From Sulfurovum sp. (GTDB taxonomy: Bacteria > Campylobacterota > Campylobacteria > Campylobacterales > Sulfurovaceae), in NCBI GenBank assembly GCA_020719895.1, contig DYPM01000052.1, forward strand, positions 1 through 12,070: 12,070 nt of DNA, given 5' to 3'. Under the pieces are notes generated by a model. That model worked only from the letters and a program-made list of their open reading frames with translations. It did not search any database and was not told the origin of the DNA. A program made the position numbers and the translations under genes. Shown here in pieces: positions 1 through 6,985 of the stretch (position 1 is its first letter; the number at the start of each line of letters is the position of its first letter).

Positions 1-54
1 CTCTATGATTCGTTTTTTATCTTCATCATTGAGTGCGATTGGTTGTGGGCATCT

Positions 55-72
55 CGAAAAACTCGTTTTTCG
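55..72. repeat. Short hairpin, first copy of a repeated intergenic motif
   Basis: Seven base pairs (CGAAAAA with TTTTTCG) close a CTCG loop. The 12-mer TTTTTCGTAGCT at 66-77 recurs exactly at 5987-5998, where it also forms the right arm of a hairpin. This suggests a small extragenic palindromic family. It lacks a run of T after the stem, so it is not a classic terminator. Confidence 0.4.
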
Positions 73-108
73 TAGCTTTAGGGGCGACAGGGACACTTGT
101 ATCCATAT

Positions 109-136
109 CACTCAAACGGACTTGTTCGTTTGAGTG
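109..136. repeat. Strong hairpin upstream of lgt
   Basis: CACTCAAACG at 109-118 pairs perfectly with CGTTTGAGTG at 127-136. One G-T and one A-T pair extend the stem inward to a CTTG tetraloop, giving about 12 pairs. No T tract follows on the + strand (TATAACATC). It could end transcription entering from the left, or be a binding dyad. It lies about 80 bp upstream of the lgt -10 box, so it is unlikely to be part of the lgt transcript. Confidence 0.45.
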
Positions 137-193
137 TATAACATCAGTTGTTGGCTTCGATTCAGAATGATTACCTCTTTGTAACCTTTGCGT

Positions 194-222
194 TTTGTCT
201 TGGTAACTAATTAGAGTATAAT
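194..222 (+). promoter_or_regulatory. Predicted lgt promoter
   Basis: A perfect TATAAT lies at 217-222, preceded by a T-rich stretch (TTTTGTCT at 193-200) where a -35 would be. This is typical of Campylobacterota vegetative promoters, which have a strong -10 and a weak -35. Transcription would start near 229, leaving a leader of about 20 bases before the ATG at 250. It probably also drives the two downstream genes. Confidence 0.55.
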
Positions 223-249
223 CCTCCGAATTATCTCAAAGGTGTCATT

Positions 250-1038
250 ATGGACTATTTTGTGTGGAGTGCGGATCCTGTATTGGTATCGTTGGGGTCT
301 GTACAACTACGTTGGTATGGACTGTTGTTTGTGAGTTCGTTTTTTGCGGGACTTTTGATCGCCCAATGGATCTACAAACGCGAAGGCAAAGATCCTGTGT
401 TGCTCGATGATCTTTTTATTTATGTGCTTGTGGGTGCGGTTGTGGGTGCGAGACTGATGCACTGTTTTGCGTATGAGCCTGAGCATTATTTGGCACATCC
501 GCTTGAGGTGCTGATGGTGTGGCAAGGTGGACTTGCAAGTCACGGCGGAATGCTTGGAGTGATTATCTCAGTCTATATCTTTACTCGCATTCACAACGAA
601 TCGTATGTGTGGCTTCTCTCTCGAATGACGATTACGGGGATGATGCCTGCGATGTTTGTACGTATTGGAAACTTTTTTAATTCGGAGATTTTGGGCAATC
701 CTACCGATGTTTCGTGGGCAATTGTCTTTGAGCGTGTTGATAGCATTCCACGTCACCCCGTGCAACTCTATGAGGCGATAAGCTATCTTTTGATTTTTGT
801 TGTACTTGTGAGTATCTATCGTAAAATCAGTGCGACATTTGCTACAAAACTCCTCCCTGGACTTTTTTTGGTAATGGTGTTTGGTGCAAGATTTGTATTG
901 GAGTTTTTCAAAACAAAACAAGAGGCTTACACGTGGGATATTCCCTTTAGTACAGGTCAAATGCTAAGTGTGCCGTTTGTCCTTTTGGGGATTGGCTGGA
1001 TTGTTTATGCTTTTATGAGCAGACCAAAAGAGGCGTAA
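250..1038 (+). CDS. lgt: Prolipoprotein diacylglyceryl transferase
   Basis: Lgt moves the diacylglyceryl group of phosphatidylglycerol onto the lipobox cysteine of prelipoproteins, the first step of lipoprotein maturation, in the inner membrane. The 262-aa protein is of usual length and rich in membrane segments. Family motifs are in order: RWYG (21-24), GARL (66-69), GGLASHGG (93-100, with His98 matching the essential HGG histidine region), the signature RIGNFFNSE (138-146, with the conserved Arg and Asn), HPVQLYEA (169-176) and GARFVLEFFK (212-221). The start is supported by AAAGG at 238-242, seven bases before the ATG. Only one base separates its stop from the next gene, so the three genes are probably cotranscribed. 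Two lipoprotein precursors that would need this enzyme are encoded later in the window. The identification is secure. Confidence 0.96.
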   Translation: MDYFVWSADPVLVSLGSVQLRWYGLLFVSSFFAGLLIAQWIYKREGKDPVLLDDLFIYVLVGAVVGARLMHCFAYEPEHYLAHPLEVLMVWQGGLASHGGMLGVIISVYIFTRIHNESYVWLLSRMTITGMMPAMFVRIGNFFNSEILGNPTDVSWAIVFERVDSIPRHPVQLYEAISYLLIFVVLVSIYRKISATFATKLLPGLFLVMVFGARFVLEFFKTKQEAYTWDIPFSTGQMLSVPFVLLGIGWIVYAFMSRPKEA

Positions 1039-1039
1039 G

Positions 1040-4000
1040 ATGCAAACGCAAAGACATATTCTCGGTATCGATGTAGGCTCTACGACAGTCAAATATGTTC
1101 TTTGTAGCAGTAGCTTTGAGATTGTCGCAAGTGCTTATACTTCCCACGATACCAAACAGCCCGAAACTCTGCTTAGACTTCTGTCCGAACTCCAAATCTC
1201 TCATCCAAAACTCTATAACTCCATCGACAAAGCTTACATTACAGGTTCAGGTGCGACACGTATCGCTCCAACGATTGGTGCGAGATTTGTGCAAGAGGTC
1301 AATGCAGTGGTGTTAGCAGTCGAATATCTTCATCCCGATGTCCGCTCTGTCGTTGAGCTTGGCGGACAAGATGCCAAAATCATTCACTTCAAAGCCGATG
1401 AGAGTGGTAAAAAATCGGTACTCACCTCAATGAATGACAAGTGTGCTTCAGGCACAGGAGCAACGATCGAAAAGTGTACGATGAAAGTGGGAATGGAGAG
1501 AGAGGATATCCAAACGCTTGTTTTTGAAACCGACAAACTCCACCATGTTGCTGCAAAATGTGGTGTGTTTGCCGAGACTGATATCGTCAATCTTGTCAAA
1601 ACCTCTGTCCCTGCCAATGAGATTATGAATTCTCTTGCCGATGCGATTGTGATGCAAAACCTCACCGTCCTTACGCGTGGCAATACGCTCATGCCAAAAG
1701 TACTTTTACTGGGTGGTCCAAACACCTATTTGCCTTTTTTGCAACAGTGTTGGCGAATGCGAATCTGTGAACTTTGGGAGGAAAGAGGTGTCGCATATGA
1801 CAAAAACGATATCCAAAACCTCATCAGTGTGCCTCAAAATGCCCAATACTACGCTGCACTTGGAGCGGTGATTTTTGGTGAAGGCGAAAAGAGGGAAGAG
1901 GGAAACTTCAAAGGGCTTTTTGCACTCAAAGCACTTATTGAAGGCTCTGATGTCACCGAGAGTCGCAATACCGATGCACCACTTATCAAAAATACAGAGG
2001 AGTTAGAATCGTTTCGCAACGCCTATACAATTGCACGATTTATCCCGCCAACTTTAACCCAAAAAACAGTCTGCTTTTTAGGGATTGATGGTGGCTCCAC
2101 CTCTTCTAAGGCAGTGTTGGTGGACAGTGATGGCGTTATTCTCTCCAAAGTCTATCAACTCTCCAAAGGCAATCCAATCGTCGATACGATTGAGCTACTG
2201 ACGCAAATCAAAGCCTTAGATCCGCACGACTATTTTGATATTCGAGGTTTGGGTGTCACAGGCTATGCAGCAGATGTGCTTAGTGGTGCATTAAACGCCG
2301 ATGCAAATATCATTGAAACCATTGCACATATGAAAAGTGCCCAGCATATATTTGGCGAAAGTATCAATGTCATCTGCGATATTGGCGGACAAGATATCAA
2401 AGTGCTTTTTATGGAGAACGGTATGATGAAAAACTTCCGACTCTCCAATCAATGCAGTGCTGGCAACGGTACGCTACTTCAAAGTATGGCAAAGCAGTTT
2501 TCAGTGCCGATAGAGTCTTATGCTGATGTGGCATTTTCTGCCTCTAAAGCACCAAAATTTAATTACGGATGTGCGGTGTTTCTTGATACTGACCGTGTCA
2601 ATTTCCAAAAAGAAGGCTACAGTAGAGAAGAACTTTTTGCAGGCATCGCCAAAGTATTGCCCAAAAATATTTGGCAATATGTAGTACAAGCTCCAAATCT
2701 CGCGATGTTTGGAAACCACTTTGTACTTCAAGGTGGCACACAATACAACCAAGCAGCACTCAAATCGCAAGTCGATTACATCAAAACACGCGTTCCTGAG
2801 GCTACAGTTGATGTCCATCCTCACCCTGGAGAAGCAGGTGCGATGGGTGCGGCACTTGAAGCACGTGATGTGGTGAAAGGTCGTGGATTTGCTACATTTG
2901 TAGGACTCAAAGAGGCGTTAGAGATGCACTACACCTCACGTACCGATGAGTCTACGAGATGTACTTTCTGTCCGATTCACTGTGCACGTACCTTTATCGA
3001 CACCAAAACGCCATCGGGCAAAAGCGTACGATATATCGCAGGTTTCTCGTGTGAAGAGGGAACTGTAGAGTCTTATGAAGCTCTTAGAAAGCTCAAAGAT
3101 TCACGCGAACAGATGCAAAAAGAGACACCAAACCTTGTCAAAAAAGAGTCTCACAAACTTTTTGCTCCTACACTCGATATCCTCTCTGTGCCTACTCAAC
3201 GCACCAAAATCAAAGAACAGCAGGTCAAAGTGACACTGGGAGGTTGGGGACCTACTTTGCGAAAAACAGTCGAAAGAGCGTTTGAATCAAGCAAACAAGA
3301 AGACAAAGTCTATCGCTCCACGATGAAAATCGCCATTCCTAAAGTTCTCAATATCTACTCCGTCGCACCCTTTATGCGAACCTATCTTGAGGCACTCGGA
3401 ATCGAACGTCACAATATCGTTTTTTCTGCTCACACCAACGAAGATATGTTTTTAGAAGGTGCAAAGTACGGCTCGGTGGACTCATGTTTTCCTGCCAAAG
3501 TGGCACAGTCGCATGTGTATGGATTTTTGTTTGAAAAAAAACACCAAAAGAAAAAATTTGATTTTATTTGGTTTCCTGCGATTACCCATCTTCCAGGATT
3601 TCTCGAAGAGACTATGGGACAAACTGCGTGTCCGATTATTGCTGGTACGCCCAAAGTAGTCTATTCGGCTTTTACCAAAGAGCAAGATCTTTTTGCAAAA
3701 TTTGGCATAACCTACGTCGAAGAGCCACTCAACTTTGATCATCACGGATTGCTTGAAAAACATCTCTTTATGGCGTGGGGCAAACGGCTTCGCATCACCA
3801 AAGACGAAAATAAATGGGCGATGGAGCAAGGACTCAAAGCGTTGCAAAAAAACGATGAGCAGATAATGCGAGAAGGTCGAACAATCCTTGATGAAGCGGA
3901 GAAGAACGGCGAAGTGGTACTGTTGCTACTGGGTCGTCCTTACCACTCTGATCCAGGACTCAATCATGATATTTTAGATGAGTTCCAATCTTTGGGATTC

Positions 4001-4441
4001 AAAACCATCCCAATGCGTGCCATTCCCAAAGATGAGTTTTATCTCTCCAAATACTTTGCCGAAGATATCAAACGTGGCTATATCTCGTCGGTTTTTGATA
4101 TTCGTGATGTGTGGGTGGAGAACTTCTCCACCAACTCTGCACAAAAAGTATGGGCTGCAAAGTTTGCTGCACGTCATCCCAATGTGGCAGTGATAGATTT
4201 GAGTAGTTTCAAGTGCGGACACGATGCACCAACCTACGCGATTATCGATAAAGTGTTGGGAGCAAGTCGTACTCCACACCTCACCTTGCACGACATTGAT
4301 GCCAACAAACCAGGTGGTTCGCTCAAAATTAGAGTCAAAACATTTGCTTATACATTAGAGCAGTATCAAAAAACCTTGCTTTCAAAAGAAGTCAGCTTCA
4401 AATCCAAAACTCAAACCATACGAGAGGAGATCACACCATGA
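1040..4441 (+). CDS. Tandem-ATPase acyl-CoA dehydratase activase-like protein (BadF/BcrA x2 + DUF2229-like)
   Basis: Predicted ATP-dependent electron-transfer protein related to the 2-hydroxyacyl-CoA dehydratase activator (HgdC/CompA). It has 1133 residues. The first ASKHA ATPase domain (about 7-280) shows GIDVGSTTVK (9-18), ELGGQD (106-111), Cys135 in NDKCASGTG and Cys174 in AAKCGVF. A second copy (about 346-608) shows GIDGGSTSSK (348-357), DIGGQD (447-452), Cys472 in NQCSAGNG and Cys511 in YGCAVF. A Cys cluster follows (641, 644, 648, possibly with 671). The last third resembles DUF2229-type proteins, with Cys816 in SCFPAK, GRPYHSDPGLNH (965-976) and FKCGHD (1057-1062). In HgdC a homodimer holds one [4Fe-4S] cluster; here one chain could supply both halves. 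The start follows lgt by one base with AGAGG just upstream, and the stop overlaps the next gene. The substrate is unknown, and no CoA-metabolic gene is nearby. Family assignment is confident; function is inferred. Confidence 0.88.
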   Translation: MQTQRHILGIDVGSTTVKYVLCSSSFEIVASAYTSHDTKQPETLLRLLSELQISHPKLYNSIDKAYITGSGATRIAPTIGARFVQEVNAVVLAVEYLHPDVRSVVELGGQDAKIIHFKADESGKKSVLTSMNDKCASGTGATIEKCTMKVGMEREDIQTLVFETDKLHHVAAKCGVFAETDIVNLVKTSVPANEIMNSLADAIVMQNLTVLTRGNTLMPKVLLLGGPNTYLPFLQQCWRMRICELWEERGVAYDKNDIQNLISVPQNAQYYAALGAVIFGEGEKREEGNFKGLFALKALIEGSDVTESRNTDAPLIKNTEELESFRNAYTIARFIPPTLTQKTVCFLGIDGGSTSSKAVLVDSDGVILSKVYQLSKGNPIVDTIELLTQIKALDPHDYFDIRGLGVTGYAADVLSGALNADANIIETIAHMKSAQHIFGESINVICDIGGQDIKVLFMENGMMKNFRLSNQCSAGNGTLLQSMAKQFSVPIESYADVAFSASKAPKFNYGCAVFLDTDRVNFQKEGYSREELFAGIAKVLPKNIWQYVVQAPNLAMFGNHFVLQGGTQYNQAALKSQVDYIKTRVPEATVDVHPHPGEAGAMGAALEARDVVKGRGFATFVGLKEALEMHYTSRTDESTRCTFCPIHCARTFIDTKTPSGKSVRYIAGFSCEEGTVESYEALRKLKDSREQMQKETPNLVKKESHKLFAPTLDILSVPTQRTKIKEQQVKVTLGGWGPTLRKTVERAFESSKQEDKVYRSTMKIAIPKVLNIYSVAPFMRTYLEALGIERHNIVFSAHTNEDMFLEGAKYGSVDSCFPAKVAQSHVYGFLFEKKHQKKKFDFIWFPAITHLPGFLEETMGQTACPIIAGTPKVVYSAFTKEQDLFAKFGITYVEEPLNFDHHGLLEKHLFMAWGKRLRITKDENKWAMEQGLKALQKNDEQIMREGRTILDEAEKNGEVVLLLLGRPYHSDPGLNHDILDEFQSLGFKTIPMRAIPKDEFYLSKYFAEDIKRGYISSVFDIRDVWVENFSTNSAQKVWAAKFAARHPNVAVIDLSSFKCGHDAPTYAIIDKVLGASRTPHLTLHDIDANKPGGSLKIRVKTFAYTLEQYQKTLLSKEVSFKSKTQTIREEITP

Positions 4442-5946
4442 GTGCAACATGTAACAACATCAGACCACAAGAGAACAACGCCAATCTAAACTACATCAAC
4501 CAAGAGATTTCCCACTGGAGAGATGTTCCTGCCAAAAAATACACCTATGTTCCCAAATCAGAGACTGTTTTTTTGGGTGGCGGACTTTCGCTTCTGCAAG
4601 ATCAACTGCTTATGGCTGGTACACAAGCGTTGGGAATCCACTACATCTCTTTGCCAAATCCTGACTTTGACTCTTTTCGTACAGGCAAAGCGTTTGGAAA
4701 CAAAGGACAGTGCAATCCGACCTATTTTACAGTAGGAAATCTCCTCAAATACCTCATCAAGCTCCGCGACGAAGAGGGCGTGAGTAGCGAAGAGATCGTG
4801 AGTAAATATGTTTTTGTGACCGCGAGCGGATGTGGTCCTTGTCGTTTTGGAATGTACAGCACCGAGTACAAAAAAGCCCTTCGCGATGCGGGATTTGACG
4901 GTTTACGACTCACCAGCTTTGAACACAACAAAGGAATTGATCAAGCAGGTGGAGAGACAGACACACTTATTGATTATACGCCGAAGTTTTTTATCACACT
5001 GATCAAAGCGGTCGTCATCGGTGATATCATCAATATCCTCGGCTATAAAATGCGTCCTTATGAAGTGCTAAAAGGGAGTGTAGATAGTGCGATGGCGGAG
5101 TGTCAGAGATTGGTCTCGCAAGCCTTCGTCGAGAAAAAATCGCTACTTAAAACCATGTGGCAATGTCGCAAAGTACTCGAAAAAGTCGAACTTGACAGAC
5201 TTCAGCCCAAACCAAAAGTGATGGTGATGGGTGAGTTTTGGGCAGCGATGACCGAAGGCGATGGCAACTACAATCTTCATCGATTCCTTGAATCCGAAGG
5301 TGCAGAGTGTATCCCACAGCCCATCATCAGCCGTTTTATGCTGAGTATTTGGGAAGCCGAATATCTCCACGACACCAAAACAGAACTTCAAACAGAGAGT
5401 ACCAAAAGGATTGATTTCAGTGGTGCCAAAACAAAAATCCTCATCACGTTAGCACGCACAGCGATTCGTGTTCATTTCAATCTCTATGCACGCATTATCG
5501 GACTCAAAGATTTTGAAGTGCCAGATATTCACAAACTCTCTACCTATTCACGCGAATACTACACGCTTGAGTGCGACGGCGGAGAAGGACATCTTGAAGT
5601 AGCACACCTACTTGAGAGTCTCCACCACAAACTCTCACATCTTGTGATTTCAGTCAAACCATTTGGATGTATGCCCTCCTCTTCAGTCTCTGATGGGATT
5701 CAATCGCTCATCACCAATCGCTACCCCGAAGCCAACTTCCTTGCGATAGAAACCTCAGGAGAAGGTGCAGCAAACTTCTACTCTCGCGTACAAATGGCAC
5801 TTTTCAAAGCCAAACAAGCCACCAAAGAGGAGTTTGAATCATTCAAAATCCCCGCCAAAATCCCCACAAAAGTACATAGCTACCGATACCAACCCAAACT
5901 TAAAATTGCAGGCACTGCTGCAAAAAATCTCGCGAGTCTCTCTTAA
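4438..5946 (+). CDS. HgdB/COG3581-like 2-hydroxyacyl-CoA dehydratase-family iron-sulfur protein
   Basis: Soluble 502-aa protein, predicted to be the electron-accepting, substrate-reducing partner of the preceding activase. Sequence features match the HgdB-like/COG3581 group: GQCNPTYFTVGNLLKYL (90-106), SGCGPCRFGMY (130-140), VMGEFWAAMTEGDGNYNLHR (263-282) and FGCMPSSSVSDG (409-420). Cys92, Cys132, Cys135 and Cys411 are the likely cluster ligands, since members of this superfamily bind [4Fe-4S] or double-cubane clusters through such cysteines. No signal peptide or membrane segment is seen. The ATG overlaps the upstream stop as ATGA, with GAGGAGA about 9 bases before it, so translation is probably coupled at a fixed ratio. 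A true hydroxyacyl-CoA dehydratase is possible, but no CoA-transferase or dehydrogenase lies beside it. A small-molecule reductase of the double-cubane type is an alternative. Confidence 0.85.
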   Translation: MSATCNNIRPQENNANLNYINQEISHWRDVPAKKYTYVPKSETVFLGGGLSLLQDQLLMAGTQALGIHYISLPNPDFDSFRTGKAFGNKGQCNPTYFTVGNLLKYLIKLRDEEGVSSEEIVSKYVFVTASGCGPCRFGMYSTEYKKALRDAGFDGLRLTSFEHNKGIDQAGGETDTLIDYTPKFFITLIKAVVIGDIINILGYKMRPYEVLKGSVDSAMAECQRLVSQAFVEKKSLLKTMWQCRKVLEKVELDRLQPKPKVMVMGEFWAAMTEGDGNYNLHRFLESEGAECIPQPIISRFMLSIWEAEYLHDTKTELQTESTKRIDFSGAKTKILITLARTAIRVHFNLYARIIGLKDFEVPDIHKLSTYSREYYTLECDGGEGHLEVAHLLESLHHKLSHLVISVKPFGCMPSSSVSDGIQSLITNRYPEANFLAIETSGEGAANFYSRVQMALFKAKQATKEEFESFKIPAKIPTKVHSYRYQPKLKIAGTAAKNLASLS

Positions 5947-5972
5947 ATTCTCCACCTCTACACGTCTCTAAA

Positions 5973-5996
5973 CTACGAAAACAAAATTTTTCGTAG
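5973..5996. repeat. Hairpin after the dehydratase-like gene, second copy of the intergenic motif
   Basis: CTACGAAAA (5973-5981) pairs perfectly with TTTTCGTAG (5988-5996) around a CAAAAT loop. The right arm shares the exact 12-mer TTTTTCGTAGCT with 66-77. It starts 27 bases after the stop codon at 5946 and has no T tract after the stem. Confidence 0.5.
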
Positions 5997-6005
5997 CTCT
6001 ATAAA

Positions 6006-6041
6006 GGTTTTATGGATTTTTCTGCAAAAGTCCATAAAATC
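6006..6041. terminator. Long hairpin, probable transcription end of the lgt-dehydratase run
   Basis: A stem of about 16 pairs, with two G-T pairs, closes a CTGC tetraloop: TTTTATGGATTTTT at 6008-6021 pairs with AAAAGTCCATAAAA at 6026-6039, and GG at 6006-6007 pairs with TC at 6040-6041. It is the strongest inverted repeat in the window and lies between two differently composed gene blocks. The stem itself is A/T-rich and no separate T tract follows, so intrinsic termination is plausible but not certain. Confidence 0.45.
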
Positions 6042-6057
6042 AGACCATTACACAAAC

Positions 6058-6092
6058 ATCTTCATACAATCTTGACAAACCCTCCATATAAT
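6058..6092 (+). promoter_or_regulatory. Predicted promoter with 11-bp direct repeat, upstream of the lipoprotein gene
   Basis: A perfect TATAAT lies at 6087-6092, giving a predicted start near 6099 and a leader of about 25 bases. ATCTT occurs at 6058-6062 and again at 6069-6073, exactly 11 bp apart, just upstream of the -10 box. OmpR-family regulators typically bind direct repeats one helical turn apart, and two such regulators are encoded downstream. The TTGACA at 6072-6077 is only 9 bp from the -10 box and cannot be its -35. Confidence 0.5.
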
Positions 6093-6113
6093 CCAAACGA
6101 AATTTAACAAAAT

Positions 6114-6117
6114 GGAG
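6114..6117 (+). promoter_or_regulatory. Shine-Dalgarno GGAG that fixes the lipoprotein start
   Basis: GGAG lies six bases before the ATG at 6124. An in-frame ATG at 6112 overlaps this same GGAG and has no Shine-Dalgarno sequence of its own. The 6124 start also gives a cleaner signal peptide, so it is preferred. Confidence 0.75.
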
Positions 6118-6123
6118 CAGAAG

Positions 6124-6939
6124 ATGAACAACGTAACAAAAATGATGATTTCAGGCATTGCCTGTATAGGGCTTATGGGTTGTGGCGATAGCTACGATGA
6201 TAAAAACGACGATGCTTTAAAAGTACTCAATAGAAATGCAAAATTTCTAACAGACACAAATGGAATGAGTCTCTATATTTTTGACAAGGATTCTCTTAAT
6301 ATGAGCAATTGTGATGCAGAGTGTCAAAAAATATGGCCTTTGTTTTTGGGTGCAAATACGGGAAGTGTCGATATTAAGGTGTTGGAAGGTACGGATCATT
6401 TGGCTTACAGAAGCCATCCGTTGTACTTTTTTGCAAGTGACACTGTTGTGGGTGATATACTTGGAAATAATGTCAAAAATGTATGGCATCTTGTCTATGC
6501 GATAGAAGGCACTACGGATATGCAAACTGCATTTTCCCAAACCATAATGAAGCAGACATATCTAACTGACAACAATGGAAGAGCGTTGTATGTGTTTGAT
6601 AAAGATGATATCAACGTAAGCAACTGCTATGATAGTTCTCCAACATCCAATTTGGGCTGCGAAAGTACATGGCCTGTATTTTATAGTGCCAATTTGGGGA
6701 CATTACCAACAGGTACAACACAGAGTGATTTTGGCGTAATTAATAGAAATACGACCAAAGCAAAAGCAGGCGAACCGCTCCAACAAGTAACCTATAAAGG
6801 CAAACCACTCTATTATTTTACTCCCGACAATAAAGAGACTGGAAATATCAAGGGGGATTGGGTAGGTGGCGTATGGCATCTTATTGAGCTTGGTGCAACC
6901 AAAGTCGATAGTACACAATCTGTTTCTGTTTTGCATTAA
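6124..6939 (+). CDS. Lipoprotein with two tandem 'secreted repeats' (PF03640-like, COG4315)
   Basis: Exported 271-aa lipoprotein of unknown biochemical role. Residues 1-20 are a signal peptide ending in the lipobox LMGC, with Cys20 the lipidated residue. Two repeats follow. Repeat 1 (about 41-124) starts FLTDTNGMSLYIFDKDS and ends WHLV. Repeat 2 (about 146-254) starts YLTDNNGRALYVFDKDD, contains YKGKPLYYF, and ends WHLI. Each has a spaced Cys pair (63/67 and 168/179), which may form disulfides or bind a cofactor. The LTD-x-x-G, LY-x-FDKD, C-x3-C and WP elements are the hallmark of the 'secreted repeat of unknown function' family. It has its own promoter and lies 46 bp before a c-type cytochrome gene, which hints at a redox or envelope-stress role. 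That link is inference. Its composition is more A+T-rich than the genes to the left. Confidence 0.87.
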   Translation: MNNVTKMMISGIACIGLMGCGDSYDDKNDDALKVLNRNAKFLTDTNGMSLYIFDKDSLNMSNCDAECQKIWPLFLGANTGSVDIKVLEGTDHLAYRSHPLYFFASDTVVGDILGNNVKNVWHLVYAIEGTTDMQTAFSQTIMKQTYLTDNNGRALYVFDKDDINVSNCYDSSPTSNLGCESTWPVFYSANLGTLPTGTTQSDFGVINRNTTKAKAGEPLQQVTYKGKPLYYFTPDNKETGNIKGDWVGGVWHLIELGATKVDSTQSVSVLH

Positions 6940-6945
6940 ATGCAA
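6931..6945. repeat. Near-perfect palindrome spanning the lipoprotein stop codon
   Basis: TTGCATT and AATGCAA flank a single central A (6938). The TAA stop at 6937-6939 lies inside. It is too short and loopless to be a good RNA hairpin. It could be a protein-binding dyad or chance. Confidence 0.25.
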
Positions 6946-6985
6946 GATATGATGCTAATGGATATTTCAATACCCAAGGAAGATA

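Larger units (their letters stand above)
1..216. other. Leader region with no assignable gene
   Basis: I find no convincing gene here. The + strand has a 45-codon GTG reading frame (33-170) without a Shine-Dalgarno sequence or recognisable motif. The - strand is open from about 114 down to base 1, but its only possible start is a weak GTG near 96. The stretch holds two inverted repeats (55-72 and 109-136) and runs into the lgt promoter. It could be the intergenic space after a gene lying left of the window. Confidence 0.5.

Noticed and set aside
1..96. Possible 5' end of a - strand gene running off the left edge
   Set aside because: The frame is open, but it depends on a weak GTG start and its first residues come from the repeated hairpin motif. 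There is too little sequence to judge.
33..170. 45-codon + strand reading frame with GTG start
   Set aside because: It has no Shine-Dalgarno sequence or recognised domain, and it runs through two inverted repeats, so chance openness or a repeat element is more likely.
568..960. 130-aa - strand reading frame inside lgt
   Set aside because: It is a shadow of the secure lgt gene, with low-complexity, basic sequence and no domain.
3482..3847. 121-aa - strand reading frame inside the activase gene
   Set aside because: It is a shadow of a conserved coding region, with no start signal or domain.
6072..6077. Perfect TTGACA as a -35 box
   Set aside because: It is only 9 bp from the TATAAT at 6087, far from the roughly 17 bp needed, and no other -10 box fits it well.
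6112..6123. Upstream ATG for the secreted-repeat lipoprotein
   Set aside because: This ATG overlaps the GGAG that serves the ATG at 6124 and has no ribosome site of its own.
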